Part shown: positions 15,393 to 23,900 of the stretch, one piece after another
Numbering within the stretch: position 1 is the stretch's first letter
Layout: each line of letters begins with the position of its first letter
Source of the DNA: an uncultured Hyphomonas sp.
Lineage (GTDB): Bacteria; Pseudomonadota; Alphaproteobacteria; Caulobacterales; Hyphomonadaceae
Assembly: GCF_963678875.1 (NCBI RefSeq)
Contig: NZ_OY787455.1
Coordinates: 1 to 42,130, forward strand
Reading direction: 5' to 3'
DNA length: 42,130 bases
The notes under the pieces: model-generated
Seen by the model: only the letters and a program-made list of their open reading frames with translations
The model's database searches: none
What the model was told of the DNA's origin: nothing
Position numbers and translations under genes: made by a program

Positions 15393-16343
15393 CTATATAT
15401 CCGCACGTTTCAGGAGGCGTTGGAACCCCTCCCAGAACTCCGCGCGCTTGTCGTCTGTTTCCATCAGGATCTCATGCATCGCCCCTTCAACCGTGACGTG
15501 CTCGCAGTCCGGCAGGCGTTTGCAGATGGTCGTGTGGGTCGAATTGTCGACCAGCTGCTCTTCGGAAGCCGAGGCAACGAAAACCGGAATGGTCACCGTG
15601 CTCAACGTCTTCGCTTTGGTGAAGCGCGCGAGAATATCGAGCGAGGCGCCCAGCCAGCCCCAGGTGACGGGGCCAAGTTCCAGATCCGGCTTCGCATCGA
15701 CCAGGTCGCGCTGCAGCTGCCAGTGTTTCCTGTCATGGGTGACGATGTTCGTCTCGAACGCTTCCGGCGGGCCGGGCTGAACTGCATAATCACCCGACCG
15801 GCCGGTCGCGCGCATCGCCCAGACGAGATAGCGCATGCCGAAAAATCTCGATTTGATGCCCCACATCGGCGCACAGAACGCTGCGGCATCCACCTTCACA
15901 AGACCATCCGCGATGGCGGCCAGCGCAATTGCCCCGCCCATCGAATGGGCCAGCGACACGTGAGGCCGCGGCAGCCGGTCATCCAGCGCCTCCAGCCCAT
16001 TGGCGAGGGCGCCCATGAAGGTCTCGAACCGGTCGATATGGCCCTTCTTCGTATCGTCAAGCAGGCGTTCCGACAGGCCCTGCCCCGGCCAGTCGAGAAT
16101 GACGACGGCAAAGCCCATCGCCTGCAGCTCATGGCCGACCTCGAAATATTTCTCGATGAATTCGGTCCGCCCCGGACAGACGATCACCGTGCCGCGCGGC
16201 TTGTCCGGTGCCAGCGCCGGGGCGACACAGGCGCGCAGGGCCCGGCCGCCCGTGCCCTTGAACCAGACGATCTCGGCCCCCTTCGGCGGCGGATTGCCGG
16301 GGACCAGGACGAATTCGGTATCCGGCGGCGAAGGCGTGTCCAT
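15393..16343 (-). CDS. Alpha/beta hydrolase, lysophospholipase/monoglyceride lipase type
   Basis: Serine hydrolase of the PldB-like group, 316 residues, without signal peptide, so cytoplasmic. Ser134 sits in the nucleophile elbow AHSMGG (132-137), where the usual first Gly is Ala, as is common in this subfamily. The oxyanion region is CPGRTEFIEKYFE (56-68), DWPGQGLS (84-91) is typical, and the catalytic His is probably in GAMHEILME near the C-terminus. The start ATG has only a weak upstream GGGA. It heads the hydrolase-ligase-MDR group on the minus strand and could release a fatty acid that the ligase activates; that link is inference from spacing. Confidence 0.87.
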   Translation of the reverse strand: MDTPSPPDTEFVLVPGNPPPKGAEIVWFKGTGGRALRACVAPALAPDKPRGTVIVCPGRTEFIEKYFEVGHELQAMGFAVVILDWPGQGLSERLLDDTKKGHIDRFETFMGALANGLEALDDRLPRPHVSLAHSMGGAIALAAIADGLVKVDAAAFCAPMWGIKSRFFGMRYLVWAMRATGRSGDYAVQPGPPEAFETNIVTHDRKHWQLQRDLVDAKPDLELGPVTWGWLGASLDILARFTKAKTLSTVTIPVFVASASEEQLVDNSTHTTICKRLPDCEHVTVEGAMHEILMETDDKRAEFWEGFQRLLKRADI

Positions 16344-16365
16344 GTATATTTATCCCAGACGGAAA

Positions 16366-16396
16366 AGGCCGCCCGCAGGGTGTCCCGGGGCGGCCT
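16366..16396 (-). terminator. Intrinsic terminator of the SCP2 gene
   Basis: In minus-strand order, AGGCCGCCC, a 13-nt loop and GGGCGGCCT followed by TTTT (T-run at 16363-16366). It begins 29 bases after the SCP2 stop and ends just before the hydrolase gene, so the two are probably separate transcripts. Confidence 0.8.
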
Positions 16397-16425
16397 GACC
16401 TGTCAAACCCGAAGGGCTGCTCGCC

Positions 16426-16728
16426 TTAGGAGAGCGCCTTCATCAGGCTTTGAAGCTGCATGGCAACCGACATGTCGCCTTCAACTTTCAGTTTCCCCTG
16501 CATGAAGGCCATCGTGGCGTCGAGGCCTCCGGAGGCAATCTTCTTGAAATCTTCCCAATCCACCTTGATCGTCGCATCGGCTGCGTCGTCGGAATTGTTG
16601 GCCACGCCGTTGAGGCCGTCGATGAACAGTTTGCCGGCATCGCCGAAGTCAAACTTCACTTTTTTCTTGAAGTCGCCGCCTGCGGAGACAGCGGAATTTG
16701 CCTTGGACGTGAGTTCTGCGAGATCCAT
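16426..16728 (-). CDS. SCP2 sterol-carrier domain protein
   Basis: A 100-residue cytoplasmic protein made of one SCP2 domain, the fold that binds fatty acyl-CoA, sterols or other lipids. Its C-terminal half shows the family pattern ATIKVDWEDFKKIASGGLDA followed by AFMQGKLKVEGDMSVAMQLQSL. The start ATG is preceded by a strong AAGGAGGAAT. It is divergent from the acyl-CoA carboxylase beta gene, with a spaced inverted repeat in the 186-bp gap. Stand-alone SCP2 proteins are common in bacteria that degrade fatty acids or sterols. The role of this one is inferred as lipid or acyl-CoA binding only. Confidence 0.92.
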   Translation of the reverse strand: MDLAELTSKANSAVSAGGDFKKKVKFDFGDAGKLFIDGLNGVANNSDDAADATIKVDWEDFKKIASGGLDATMAFMQGKLKVEGDMSVAMQLQSLMKALS

Positions 16729-16772
16729 GAGATTCCTCCTTGGGATGGATTTGCAGCGATAAAGCAGACCCC

Positions 16773-16814
16773 CGGTACGAAAATCAAGGAAAAGCTGTGT
16801 GACATTCCGTACCG
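16773..16814. promoter_or_regulatory. Spaced inverted repeat CGGTACG...CGTACCG
   Basis: Perfect 7-bp inverted arms (16773-16779 and 16808-16814), 28 bp apart, in the gap between the divergent SCP2 and carboxylase genes. The similarity continues imperfectly inward (CGGTACGaAA against CGGTACGgAA). It may be a pair of half-sites or the base of a long leader hairpin. Confidence 0.4.
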
Positions 16815-16914
16815 TAATGGGGGCTTTCAGTTGCACAGCCTCCAACTGGGATTCTTTCATTCTGCAATCTGAGCCTGCTTGACGTTGCGCCGGGGAAGCG
16901 TGGAAGGTCGCAGC

Positions 16915-18462
16915 ATGAGCTGGGAAAAATCGATTGAGGAACTCCGCCGCCGGGAACGGCTGGCCGAGAAGATGGGCGGCGAAGAGCCGGTCGAACGCCA
17001 ACGCGGACGCGGCAAGCTGACGGTCCGCGAACGGGTCGCCTTCCTGGCAGACCCCGGCAGCTTCCATGAGATCGGCAAGATCTCCGGCCGGGCGACCTAT
17101 ACCGCAGACGACGAGCTTGAGAGCTTCCTGCCCGCCAGTTCCGTCACCGGACGGGCGACGCTGGACGGACGGCCCACCGTGATCCTCGCCGATGACTTCA
17201 CCGTGCGCGGCGGCGCATCGGATGCCTCGATCTGGCAGAAGATGGTCCAGATGATCAAAATGGCGGCCGAGTATCGCATGCCGCTGGTGCAGATGATCGA
17301 CGGCACGGGCGGCGGCGGATCGGTCAAGGCGCTGGAGAAAGACCCGCGGACCTATATTCCCGAAACGCCGGGCTGGAACGAGATCGTCCACGGCATGACG
17401 CAGGTACCGTTCGTGTCGCTGGCGCTCGGCCCCTGCGCCGGCATGGGCGCGGGCCGTGTGGCGGCGAGCCATTTCTCGGTCATGGTGAAGGAGCTCAGCC
17501 AGGTCTTCGTGGCCGGGCCGCCGGTGGCCATCGCACTCGGCGAGAACGTCACCAAGGAAGAACTCGGCGGCTGGAAGATCCAGGCGCAGAACGGCACGGT
17601 GGACAATGTCGTCGACACCGAGGCCGACGCCTTCATCGCGGCGCGGCGTTTCCTGTCCTACCTGCCCCCGTCCGTACACGACCTGCCCGAGCGCACCGCC
17701 CCGGCCGACCATCCCGACCGGAAGGAAGAGAGCCTGCTCTCCATCGTGCCGACCGATGGCAAGACGCCCTACAAGCCGCGCAAGATCATCGACGCCGCGG
17801 TCGACCATGGCAGCTTCTTCGAGATCGGCAAGGAATGGGGCCGTGGTATCGTCACCGGCCTCGCCCGGATCGACGGGTATCCGGTCGGCATCCTGGCAGG
17901 TGACCCCTTCTTCCTGGATGGCGCGTGGACGGCGGATGTCTGCGACAAAGTCACACGGCACATGGATCTCTGCTCCATGTTCCACCTGCCGGTCATTCAC
18001 TTTGTCGACTGCCCCGGCTTTGCCGTTGGCGTGAAGGCGGAAACGGCGGGCGTGACCCGCGCAGGTGTGCGCGCCATGACGGCGGTCTACCAGGCGGATG
18101 TGCCGGTGTGCTCCGTGGTCATCCGCAAGGCGTATGGCCTTGCCGGGTCGGCCATGATGAACCAGTCGAAGACAAAGTGGCGCTATTGCTGGCCAAGCGG
18201 CGACTGGGGCAGCCTGCCCATGGCGGGCGGCATCGAGGCCGCGTTCCGCAAGGAACTGGCCGAGGCCGAAGACCCCGACGCGCTGAAGGAGCAATTGTAC
18301 CGGAAATTCGAGGCCATCCGCTCACCTTTCCGCACGGCGGAAAGTTTCCTTGCGGAGGAAATCATCGATCCGCGCGATACGCGGCCCTTGCTGGTGGACT
18401 TCATTCACCATGCCTGGCGGGTCCTCGAACCCGGCGAGCGCAAGGTGGGCTACCGGCCCTGA
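16915..18462 (+). CDS. Acyl-CoA carboxylase beta subunit (carboxyltransferase)
   Basis: Carboxyltransferase of 515 residues related to PccB/MccB: it moves CO2 from carboxybiotin to an acyl-CoA. Two crotonase-like halves are visible, an N-half with GRGKLTVRERV (about 31-41) and MIDGTGGGGSV, and a C-half with DGAWTADVCDKVTRHMDLC and the carboxybiotin/CoA pocket segment DCPGFAVGVKAE. The start MSWEKS was chosen because GGAAGG lies about nine bases upstream. No biotin carboxylase or biotin carrier gene is nearby, so it must borrow a partner encoded elsewhere. The sequence is not a plain PccB: the usual SGGARIQEGV-type glycine loop is replaced by GTGGGGSV. The substrate is therefore open. Confidence 0.88.
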   Translation: MSWEKSIEELRRRERLAEKMGGEEPVERQRGRGKLTVRERVAFLADPGSFHEIGKISGRATYTADDELESFLPASSVTGRATLDGRPTVILADDFTVRGGASDASIWQKMVQMIKMAAEYRMPLVQMIDGTGGGGSVKALEKDPRTYIPETPGWNEIVHGMTQVPFVSLALGPCAGMGAGRVAASHFSVMVKELSQVFVAGPPVAIALGENVTKEELGGWKIQAQNGTVDNVVDTEADAFIAARRFLSYLPPSVHDLPERTAPADHPDRKEESLLSIVPTDGKTPYKPRKIIDAAVDHGSFFEIGKEWGRGIVTGLARIDGYPVGILAGDPFFLDGAWTADVCDKVTRHMDLCSMFHLPVIHFVDCPGFAVGVKAETAGVTRAGVRAMTAVYQADVPVCSVVIRKAYGLAGSAMMNQSKTKWRYCWPSGDWGSLPMAGGIEAAFRKELAEAEDPDALKEQLYRKFEAIRSPFRTAESFLAEEIIDPRDTRPLLVDFIHHAWRVLEPGERKVGYRP

Positions 18463-18493
18463 CCGAAGCCAGGGCCGGGGCCCGGCTTCCCCC

Positions 18494-19657
18494 TTAGATC
18501 GAGGTCAGGACTTCCTTGGCTGCTGCGTGGCACTTCTCGATCTCGTGGTCGAGGCCGACGCAGATGCGCGAATAGTTCGGCAGGTCGGCCCAGCGCGACC
18601 CGACCACGCGCACGCCGCGGTCCAGCATTTTTGCTGCAAAGTCCGCAGCCGGCATGCCGACGTCCATATAGATGAAGCTGCCCTGCGGATCCGGCGCGAT
18701 CGGGCGGCCGAGGTCCGCGGCCATGGCAACCAGCTTCTGGCGTCCACGGATGTTCTTGGCGCGCATCTCTTCGAAATAGGCCGTGTCGTTGAGGCTGGCG
18801 ATGCCGGCGACCAGCCCCAGATGGTTGACCGAAGACAGGCGGCCAGTCATGCGCATGTCCATCGCCATGTCAGCCGGCATGATGCCGTAGCCGAGACGCT
18901 GGCCAGCCATGGCGTAGAGTTTCGAGAACGTCCGTGCCACGATGACGTTCTTGCCTTCGGCAACATAGCTGCTCATCCCATTGTTCGGATAATCGTCGGA
19001 CAGGTCCAGATAGGCCTCGTCGATGAAGACCGGGACTTTCGGGCTGACCTCTTCAACGAACGCCTTGAGCGTTTCGGTCGGGATGGTCTTGCCGGTCGGG
19101 TTGTTCGGGTTGCAGAGATAGACGGCGCCCGTATCCGGGCCGACGCGGGCTGCGATGGCTTCCATGTCATAGCCCATGTCCTGGGTCAGCGGCATGTAGA
19201 CGACTTCGGTGCCGGCCTGCTCGGCCACGCGCGGCACACCTTCATAGGTGATGGCGGAGGTGATGATCTTGCCGCCCTTCACATTCACCCAGTCGGAAAA
19301 CGCTGCAAGGATCGGGGATGAGCCGTTGGTGACAACGATCTGGTCAAGCTCGACGCCTTCGCGCTCGGCGATCATCTTCGCGAATTCCATCGTCTTCGGA
19401 TAGGCGTAGCGATTGATGTTCGTGAGTTCGGCTTTCATGGCCTCGACAGCCATCGGCGACGGGCCGAACGGGTTTTCGTTCGCCGACATGATCGCCAGCG
19501 CATTCGGGTCGACCGCATCATTGGCCGGTGTCGCGGCGACGGCGGTTTCCGAACACGCCGCCAGGGCGGACGCCGCGCCGACAGCGCCGACGCCGGCCAG
19601 CTTCATCAGGCTGCGGCGGGAAGGGTTGAAGAGCGGTTCGCGGGATAATCTGGTCAT
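18494..19657 (-). CDS. Tat-exported, probably lipid-anchored PLP aminotransferase (HisC-like)
   Basis: Fold-type I aminotransferase of the class I/II (histidinol-phosphate-type) group, 387 residues. Catalytic features are intact: NPNNPTG (183-189), Asp213 in FIDEAY, the PLP lysine Lys246 in RTFSKLYAMAGQRLGY, and an Arg-containing C-terminal domain. The oddity is the N-terminus. SRRSLMK (13-19) is a twin-arginine motif, followed by a hydrophobic stretch and LAAC with Cys35 as a likely lipobox. Tat export suits a protein that must bind PLP in the cytoplasm before transport. The enzyme would therefore act in the periplasm, where aminotransferases are rare. AAGGA lies upstream of the ATG. The substrate is unknown. 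Confidence 0.87.
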   Translation of the reverse strand: MTRLSREPLFNPSRRSLMKLAGVGAVGAASALAACSETAVAATPANDAVDPNALAIMSANENPFGPSPMAVEAMKAELTNINRYAYPKTMEFAKMIAEREGVELDQIVVTNGSSPILAAFSDWVNVKGGKIITSAITYEGVPRVAEQAGTEVVYMPLTQDMGYDMEAIAARVGPDTGAVYLCNPNNPTGKTIPTETLKAFVEEVSPKVPVFIDEAYLDLSDDYPNNGMSSYVAEGKNVIVARTFSKLYAMAGQRLGYGIMPADMAMDMRMTGRLSSVNHLGLVAGIASLNDTAYFEEMRAKNIRGRQKLVAMAADLGRPIAPDPQGSFIYMDVGMPAADFAAKMLDRGVRVVGSRWADLPNYSRICVGLDHEIEKCHAAAKEVLTSI

Positions 19658-19681
19658 GACCTTGGGTCCTTAAGAATGGTC

Positions 19682-19733
19682 CGGAGGGTCCCTCACCGTG
19701 GCTGGAAGACCGGCGCACCCTCCGTGGCGCCGG
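19682..19733 (-). promoter_or_regulatory. Structured leader of the aminotransferase mRNA, possible H-type pseudoknot
   Basis: In the minus-strand transcript a 7-bp stem (CCGGCGC/GCGCCGG, 19733-19727 with 19716-19710) closes a 10-nt loop. Eight of these loop bases (CGGAGGGT) are perfectly complementary to ACCCTCCG at 19689-19682, about 25 bases before the ATG. That is the layout of an H-type pseudoknot. No riboswitch consensus could be confirmed. Confidence 0.45.
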
Positions 19734-19803
19734 ATGTACCGGAACGTTCTGCCGCGCCTGCAGCATCGGCAACACAAAGGTCGCCCGGCGAGGGAATCGG
19801 CCG

Positions 19804-19900
19804 GCAATTGCTTCCTCGCTGACCAGATTCGCCCGTGAGGTAGGCGCAATTGCAGGCTGCGGTGATCCGTCCGCCGCAATTTTCCGCCTTGTGAGCGGAA
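19804..19900. promoter_or_regulatory. Palindromes in the aminotransferase/DUF4349 divergent gap
   Basis: The 296-bp gap holds two identical 8-bp palindromes GCAATTGC (19804-19811 and 19846-19853), set 42 bp apart, about four helical turns. TTCCGC-N7-GCGGAA follows at 19882-19900. The spacing suggests factors bound on one DNA face. No other feature was seen in the gap besides the leader structure on its left side. Confidence 0.4.
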
Positions 19901-19953
19901 TCTTGCCTTTTTCCGCGTTTCATGTGGGAGATGCGTCCAGTGGAGGGACACAC

Positions 19954-20865
19954 ATGAAAACCAAAACACTTCGCATCGCCCTATCGGCGCTCACCTTGTC
20001 GGCCATGGGCCTGGCGGCCTGCGGCGGGCCCGGCGCATCACGGGAGTCTGCCCGGCCAATGAGCGCGCCCCCTCCCCCGGTCGAAATGTCGATGGGCGCG
20101 CTATATGCCGACGAAGACCAGATAAATATGGCAGAGCCGGAAGCTGGCGGCGAATCCGTTGCCCAGCAATACATCGCCTATTCCCACTCTGTCGGCATGC
20201 GCCTTCCCGTCAACGCGATCGAGCCGGCGCTGCAAGGCCATATCGACGCCTGCAACAAGGCCGGCCCCACGGTCTGCATGGTGACGAATTCCTGGATGAA
20301 TGCCTATTCGGAGGACGAAGCCTCCGCCTCGCTGAACCTGCGCGCGACGCCGGCCTGGATCGACGAGTTCCTGAGCGGCGTCGAGGCCGAGGCCAAAGCG
20401 GCGAAAGGCGAAATCACCAATCGCCAGACCACGGCCGAAGACCTGACCGTCTCCATTATCGATACCGACGCCCGGCTGAAGGCGCAGCAGACGCTGCAGG
20501 CCCGGCTGGAACAATTGCTCGCCGACCGGCCCGGCAAACTGGGCGAGTTGCTGGAAACCGAGCGCGAACTGGCCCGCGTCAACGGAGAGATCGATTCGCT
20601 GAAATCGACCCTCGCCGCGCTGCGCCTGCGCGTCAGCATGAGCCAGCTTTCCATCGGCTACGAGACCAAGCGCAATCCGGTCTCGCAGGGCGCGCTGGAA
20701 CCGCTGGCCCGTGCCTTCGGGGATTTCTTCTACAATCTGTCGAGCGCGCTGGCCGCCGTGATCACGGCCTTTGCCGTCGGCCTGCCCTGGCTGATCCTGA
20801 TCGGCGTGTTCGTCTGGATCTGGCTGAAACTGATCTGGCCGCGCGTCCGCCGCAAGAAGAACTGA
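19954..20865 (+). CDS. DUF4349 domain lipoprotein
   Basis: A 303-residue lipoprotein: signal MKTKTLRIALSALTLSAMGLAAC with the lipobox Cys in GLAAC-GG. A Pro-rich linker follows (SAPPPPVEM). The DUF4349 region (about 85-285) contains a beta segment (ASLNLRATPAWIDEFLSGVEAEA), the family motif TNRQTTAEDLTVSIIDTDARLKAQQTLQARLEQLL, a coiled-coil (about 175-225), and then a C-terminal transmembrane helix with a basic tail (WLKLIWPRVRRKKN). This places the coiled coil in the periplasm, held at both ends to the inner membrane. The start follows GGAGGGA. The family has no settled function. The gene is monocistronic, with a terminator right after it. Confidence 0.88.
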   Translation: MKTKTLRIALSALTLSAMGLAACGGPGASRESARPMSAPPPPVEMSMGALYADEDQINMAEPEAGGESVAQQYIAYSHSVGMRLPVNAIEPALQGHIDACNKAGPTVCMVTNSWMNAYSEDEASASLNLRATPAWIDEFLSGVEAEAKAAKGEITNRQTTAEDLTVSIIDTDARLKAQQTLQARLEQLLADRPGKLGELLETERELARVNGEIDSLKSTLAALRLRVSMSQLSIGYETKRNPVSQGALEPLARAFGDFFYNLSSALAAVITAFAVGLPWLILIGVFVWIWLKLIWPRVRRKKN

Positions 20866-20881
20866 TCCCTCGACCCAAGAA

Positions 20882-20916
20882 GAAAGCCCCGCAGAACGGT
20901 CTGCGGGGCTTTCCTT
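20882..20916. terminator. Bidirectional intrinsic terminator
   Basis: GAAAGCCCCGCAGA-ACGG-TCTGCGGGGCTTTC: a 14-bp perfect stem with tetraloop and flanking A/T residues, between the convergent DUF4349 and gltB genes. Confidence 0.92.
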
Positions 20917-20936
20917 ATATTGGAGGGGAAAAAGGA

Positions 20937-23900
20937 TCAGGCCTTTGCGGCGACCTTCTTCTTGGCCTTCGGCTTGGTGCGGCCGAGCAGGATGTGCTCG
21001 ATCTCCTTCGGCACGACCATCAGCATGTCGTGGACCGAGCGATCCCAGTCATCGAGGATTTCCTTGCCGCGGACAGAACCCGTGCGGCGGACATGTTCCT
21101 CGATCAGCGCCTTGGCCTCGCCGATATGCTCGGTCGGCATTTCCGGCAGCGGGTACCAGTCGATCGAATCCGGGTTGGCGACCCGTTCGAACCGGTTCGT
21201 CGGATCCCAGATGAAAGCGGCCCCGCCCGTCATGCCGGCTCCGAAATTGTCGCCGATAGGCCCGAGGATCACCGCGCGGCCATTGGTCATGTACTCGCAG
21301 CCATTCGCGCCGCAGCCTTCGACCACGGTCTTCGCGCCGGAGTTCCGGACCGCGAAGCGCACGCCTGCCGTACCCGAAGCGAATAGCTTGCCGCTGGTCG
21401 CGCCATAAAGGCAGGTGTTGCCGATGATCGCATCGCCGGACGCCGAGCGGCGGTCTTTCGGACGCGGCGCCACGACGATGGACGCCCCCGACAGGCCCTT
21501 GCCGACATAGTCATTGGCATCGCCGATGACTTCCAGCAGCAGGCCCTGCACCGAGAACGCGCCGAGCGACTGCCCGGCCGAACCTTCGAGCCGGATATGC
21601 AGGCGGCCTTCCGGCAGCGCATGCATGCCGAATTTGCGCGTGATGGCAGAGCTGGACCGCGTGCCGATGGCGCGCATCGTGTTCTGCACGTCGTATTCGA
21701 GCTGCATCTTCTCGCTGCGCTCGAAGAAGGGCTCAGCATCGCGCAGGATCTGGGCGTCGAGCGTATCCACCACTTCTTCCCGGTGGGTTGGCTGGTAGAC
21801 GATCGGCTTGTCGGTATCGACCTGGACCAGCAGCGGGTTGAGGTCGAGGTCGTCGAGATGCGTCGCGCCGCGGCTGACCTGGGCCAGCAGGTCCGTGCGG
21901 CCGATGGCTTCGTCGAGAGACTTCAAGCCGAGCGAGGCGAGGATCTCGCGGACGTCTTCGGCGATGAAGCTCATCAAATTGACGACCTTCTCCGGCGTGC
22001 CGGTGAAGTGCGCACGCAGCGCTTCGTCCTGCACGCAGACGCCGACCGGGCACGTGTTCGAATGGCACTGGCGCACCATGATACAGCCCATGGCCACCAG
22101 CGACGCGGTGCCGATGCCGTACTCCTCGGCGCCCAGCATGGCCGCGATGACAATATCACGGCCCGTCCGCAGGCCGCCATCGGTCCGCAGGGTGACCTTG
22201 TCGCGCAGATTGTTGAGCGACAGGATCTGGTGCGCTTCGGCAAGGCCCATTTCCCATGGCAGGCCGGCGAACTTCACCGAGGTCTGCGGGCTGGCGCCTG
22301 TGCCGCCGACACCGCCGGCGATGAGGATGATGTCTGCTTTCGCTTTCGCCACACCGGCGGCCACGGTGCCGACGCCGGACTGGGCGACGAGCTTCACGCA
22401 GACGCGGGCTTCCGGGTTGATCTGCTTCAGGTCGTAGATCAGCTGGGCCAGGTCTTCGATGGAATAGATGTCGTGGTGCGGCGGCGGAGAGATCAGCGTC
22501 ACACCCGGTGTCGCATGGCGCAGGCGCGCGATGAACTCGGTCACCTTGAAGCCGGGCAGCTGGCCACCTTCGCCGGGCTTGGCGCCCTGGGCCACCTTGA
22601 TCTCGATCTCGCGGCACTGGTTCAGATATTCCGCCGTCACGCCGAAACGGCCCGACGCGATCTGCTTGACCGACGAGTTCATATTGTCGCCGTTCGGCAG
22701 CGGGCGGTACCGGGCACGGTCTTCCCCGCCCTCGCCGGACACCGACTTCGCACCGATCCGGTTCATGGCGATGTTCAGCGTGCCATGCGCCTCGGGGCTG
22801 AGCGCGCCAAGCGACATGCCGGGCGTCACGAACCGTTTGCGGATTTCGTTGATCGACTGAACCTGCGTCAACGGCACGGCCGGCAGGACATGTTTGAAGT
22901 CCAGAAGGTCGCGCAGCTGGATCGGGTTGCGGGCCTCCAGCGCATCCGCAAATTTGCGGTACACCGAATAATCACCCGTGTTGCAGGCGGTCTGCAGCGT
23001 GTGGATCAGCTGGCCGTCGAGGGCATGCGGCTCGTCATTGGCGCGCAGGCGGTAGAAGCCGCCCACGGGCAGCGAGATCACATCCTCGTCGAAGGCCATT
23101 TCGTGGCGGACGAGGGCGTTCTCTTCGAGGCCCGCGAGGCCAAGACCGGAGATACGGCTGCTCATGCCGGGGAAATAGTCCGCCACCAGCGCGCGGGAGA
23201 GGCCCAGCGCCTCAAAATTATAGCCGCCGCGATAGGAGGAAATGACCGAAATGCCCATCTTGGACATGATCTTCAGCAGACCAGCCTCAACCGCCGCCTT
23301 GTAGTTCAGCACACAGTCGCCGAGCGACATGTCGCCATAAAGACCCCGGGCATGCCGGTCCGTAATCGCATCCTGTGCAAGATAAGCGTTCACGCAGGTG
23401 GCGCCCACGCCGACGAGCACGGCAAAGTAATGCGTATCCAGACATTCGGAAGACCGCACCGTGATGGAGCAGAACGTCCGAAGGCCCTGCGCGACAAGAT
23501 GCGAATGAACCGCGCCGGTTGCGAGGATCATCGGGATGGCCGTGCGGCTGGCGGACTGGTACTGGTCTGTCAGCACGATATGCTCGCGGCCTTCGCGCAC
23601 GGCGTCTTCCGCTTCCTGACGGATACGCGAGAGCGCCTCTTTCAGCGCGCTGCCGTCATTGGTGACGTCTTCGGCCGGGAAGGTGCAATCAATTTCGGTA
23701 TAGGATACGCCGAGCTTGGTCAGCAGGCGTTCATACATGCCATTGGTCAGCACCGGGCTTTCCAGCACGAAGACTTCCTGCTGCGACTTGTCCGTATCCA
23801 GCACGTTGCCGAGGTTCTTGAACCGCGTCTTGAGGCTCATCACGCGTTCTTCGCGCAAAGGATCAACCGGCGGGTTGGTCACCTGGCTGAAATTCTGCCG

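Noticed and set aside
16426..18294. A 622-residue reading on the minus strand joining SCP2 to sequence opposite the carboxylase gene
   Set aside because: Only the last 100 residues match a family (SCP2); the rest is antisense to a real gene and the SCP2 ATG has a strong ribosome site.
18350..19321. A 323-residue plus-strand frame over the aminotransferase
   Set aside because: It is antisense to conserved aminotransferase motifs and continues out of frame from the carboxylase gene.
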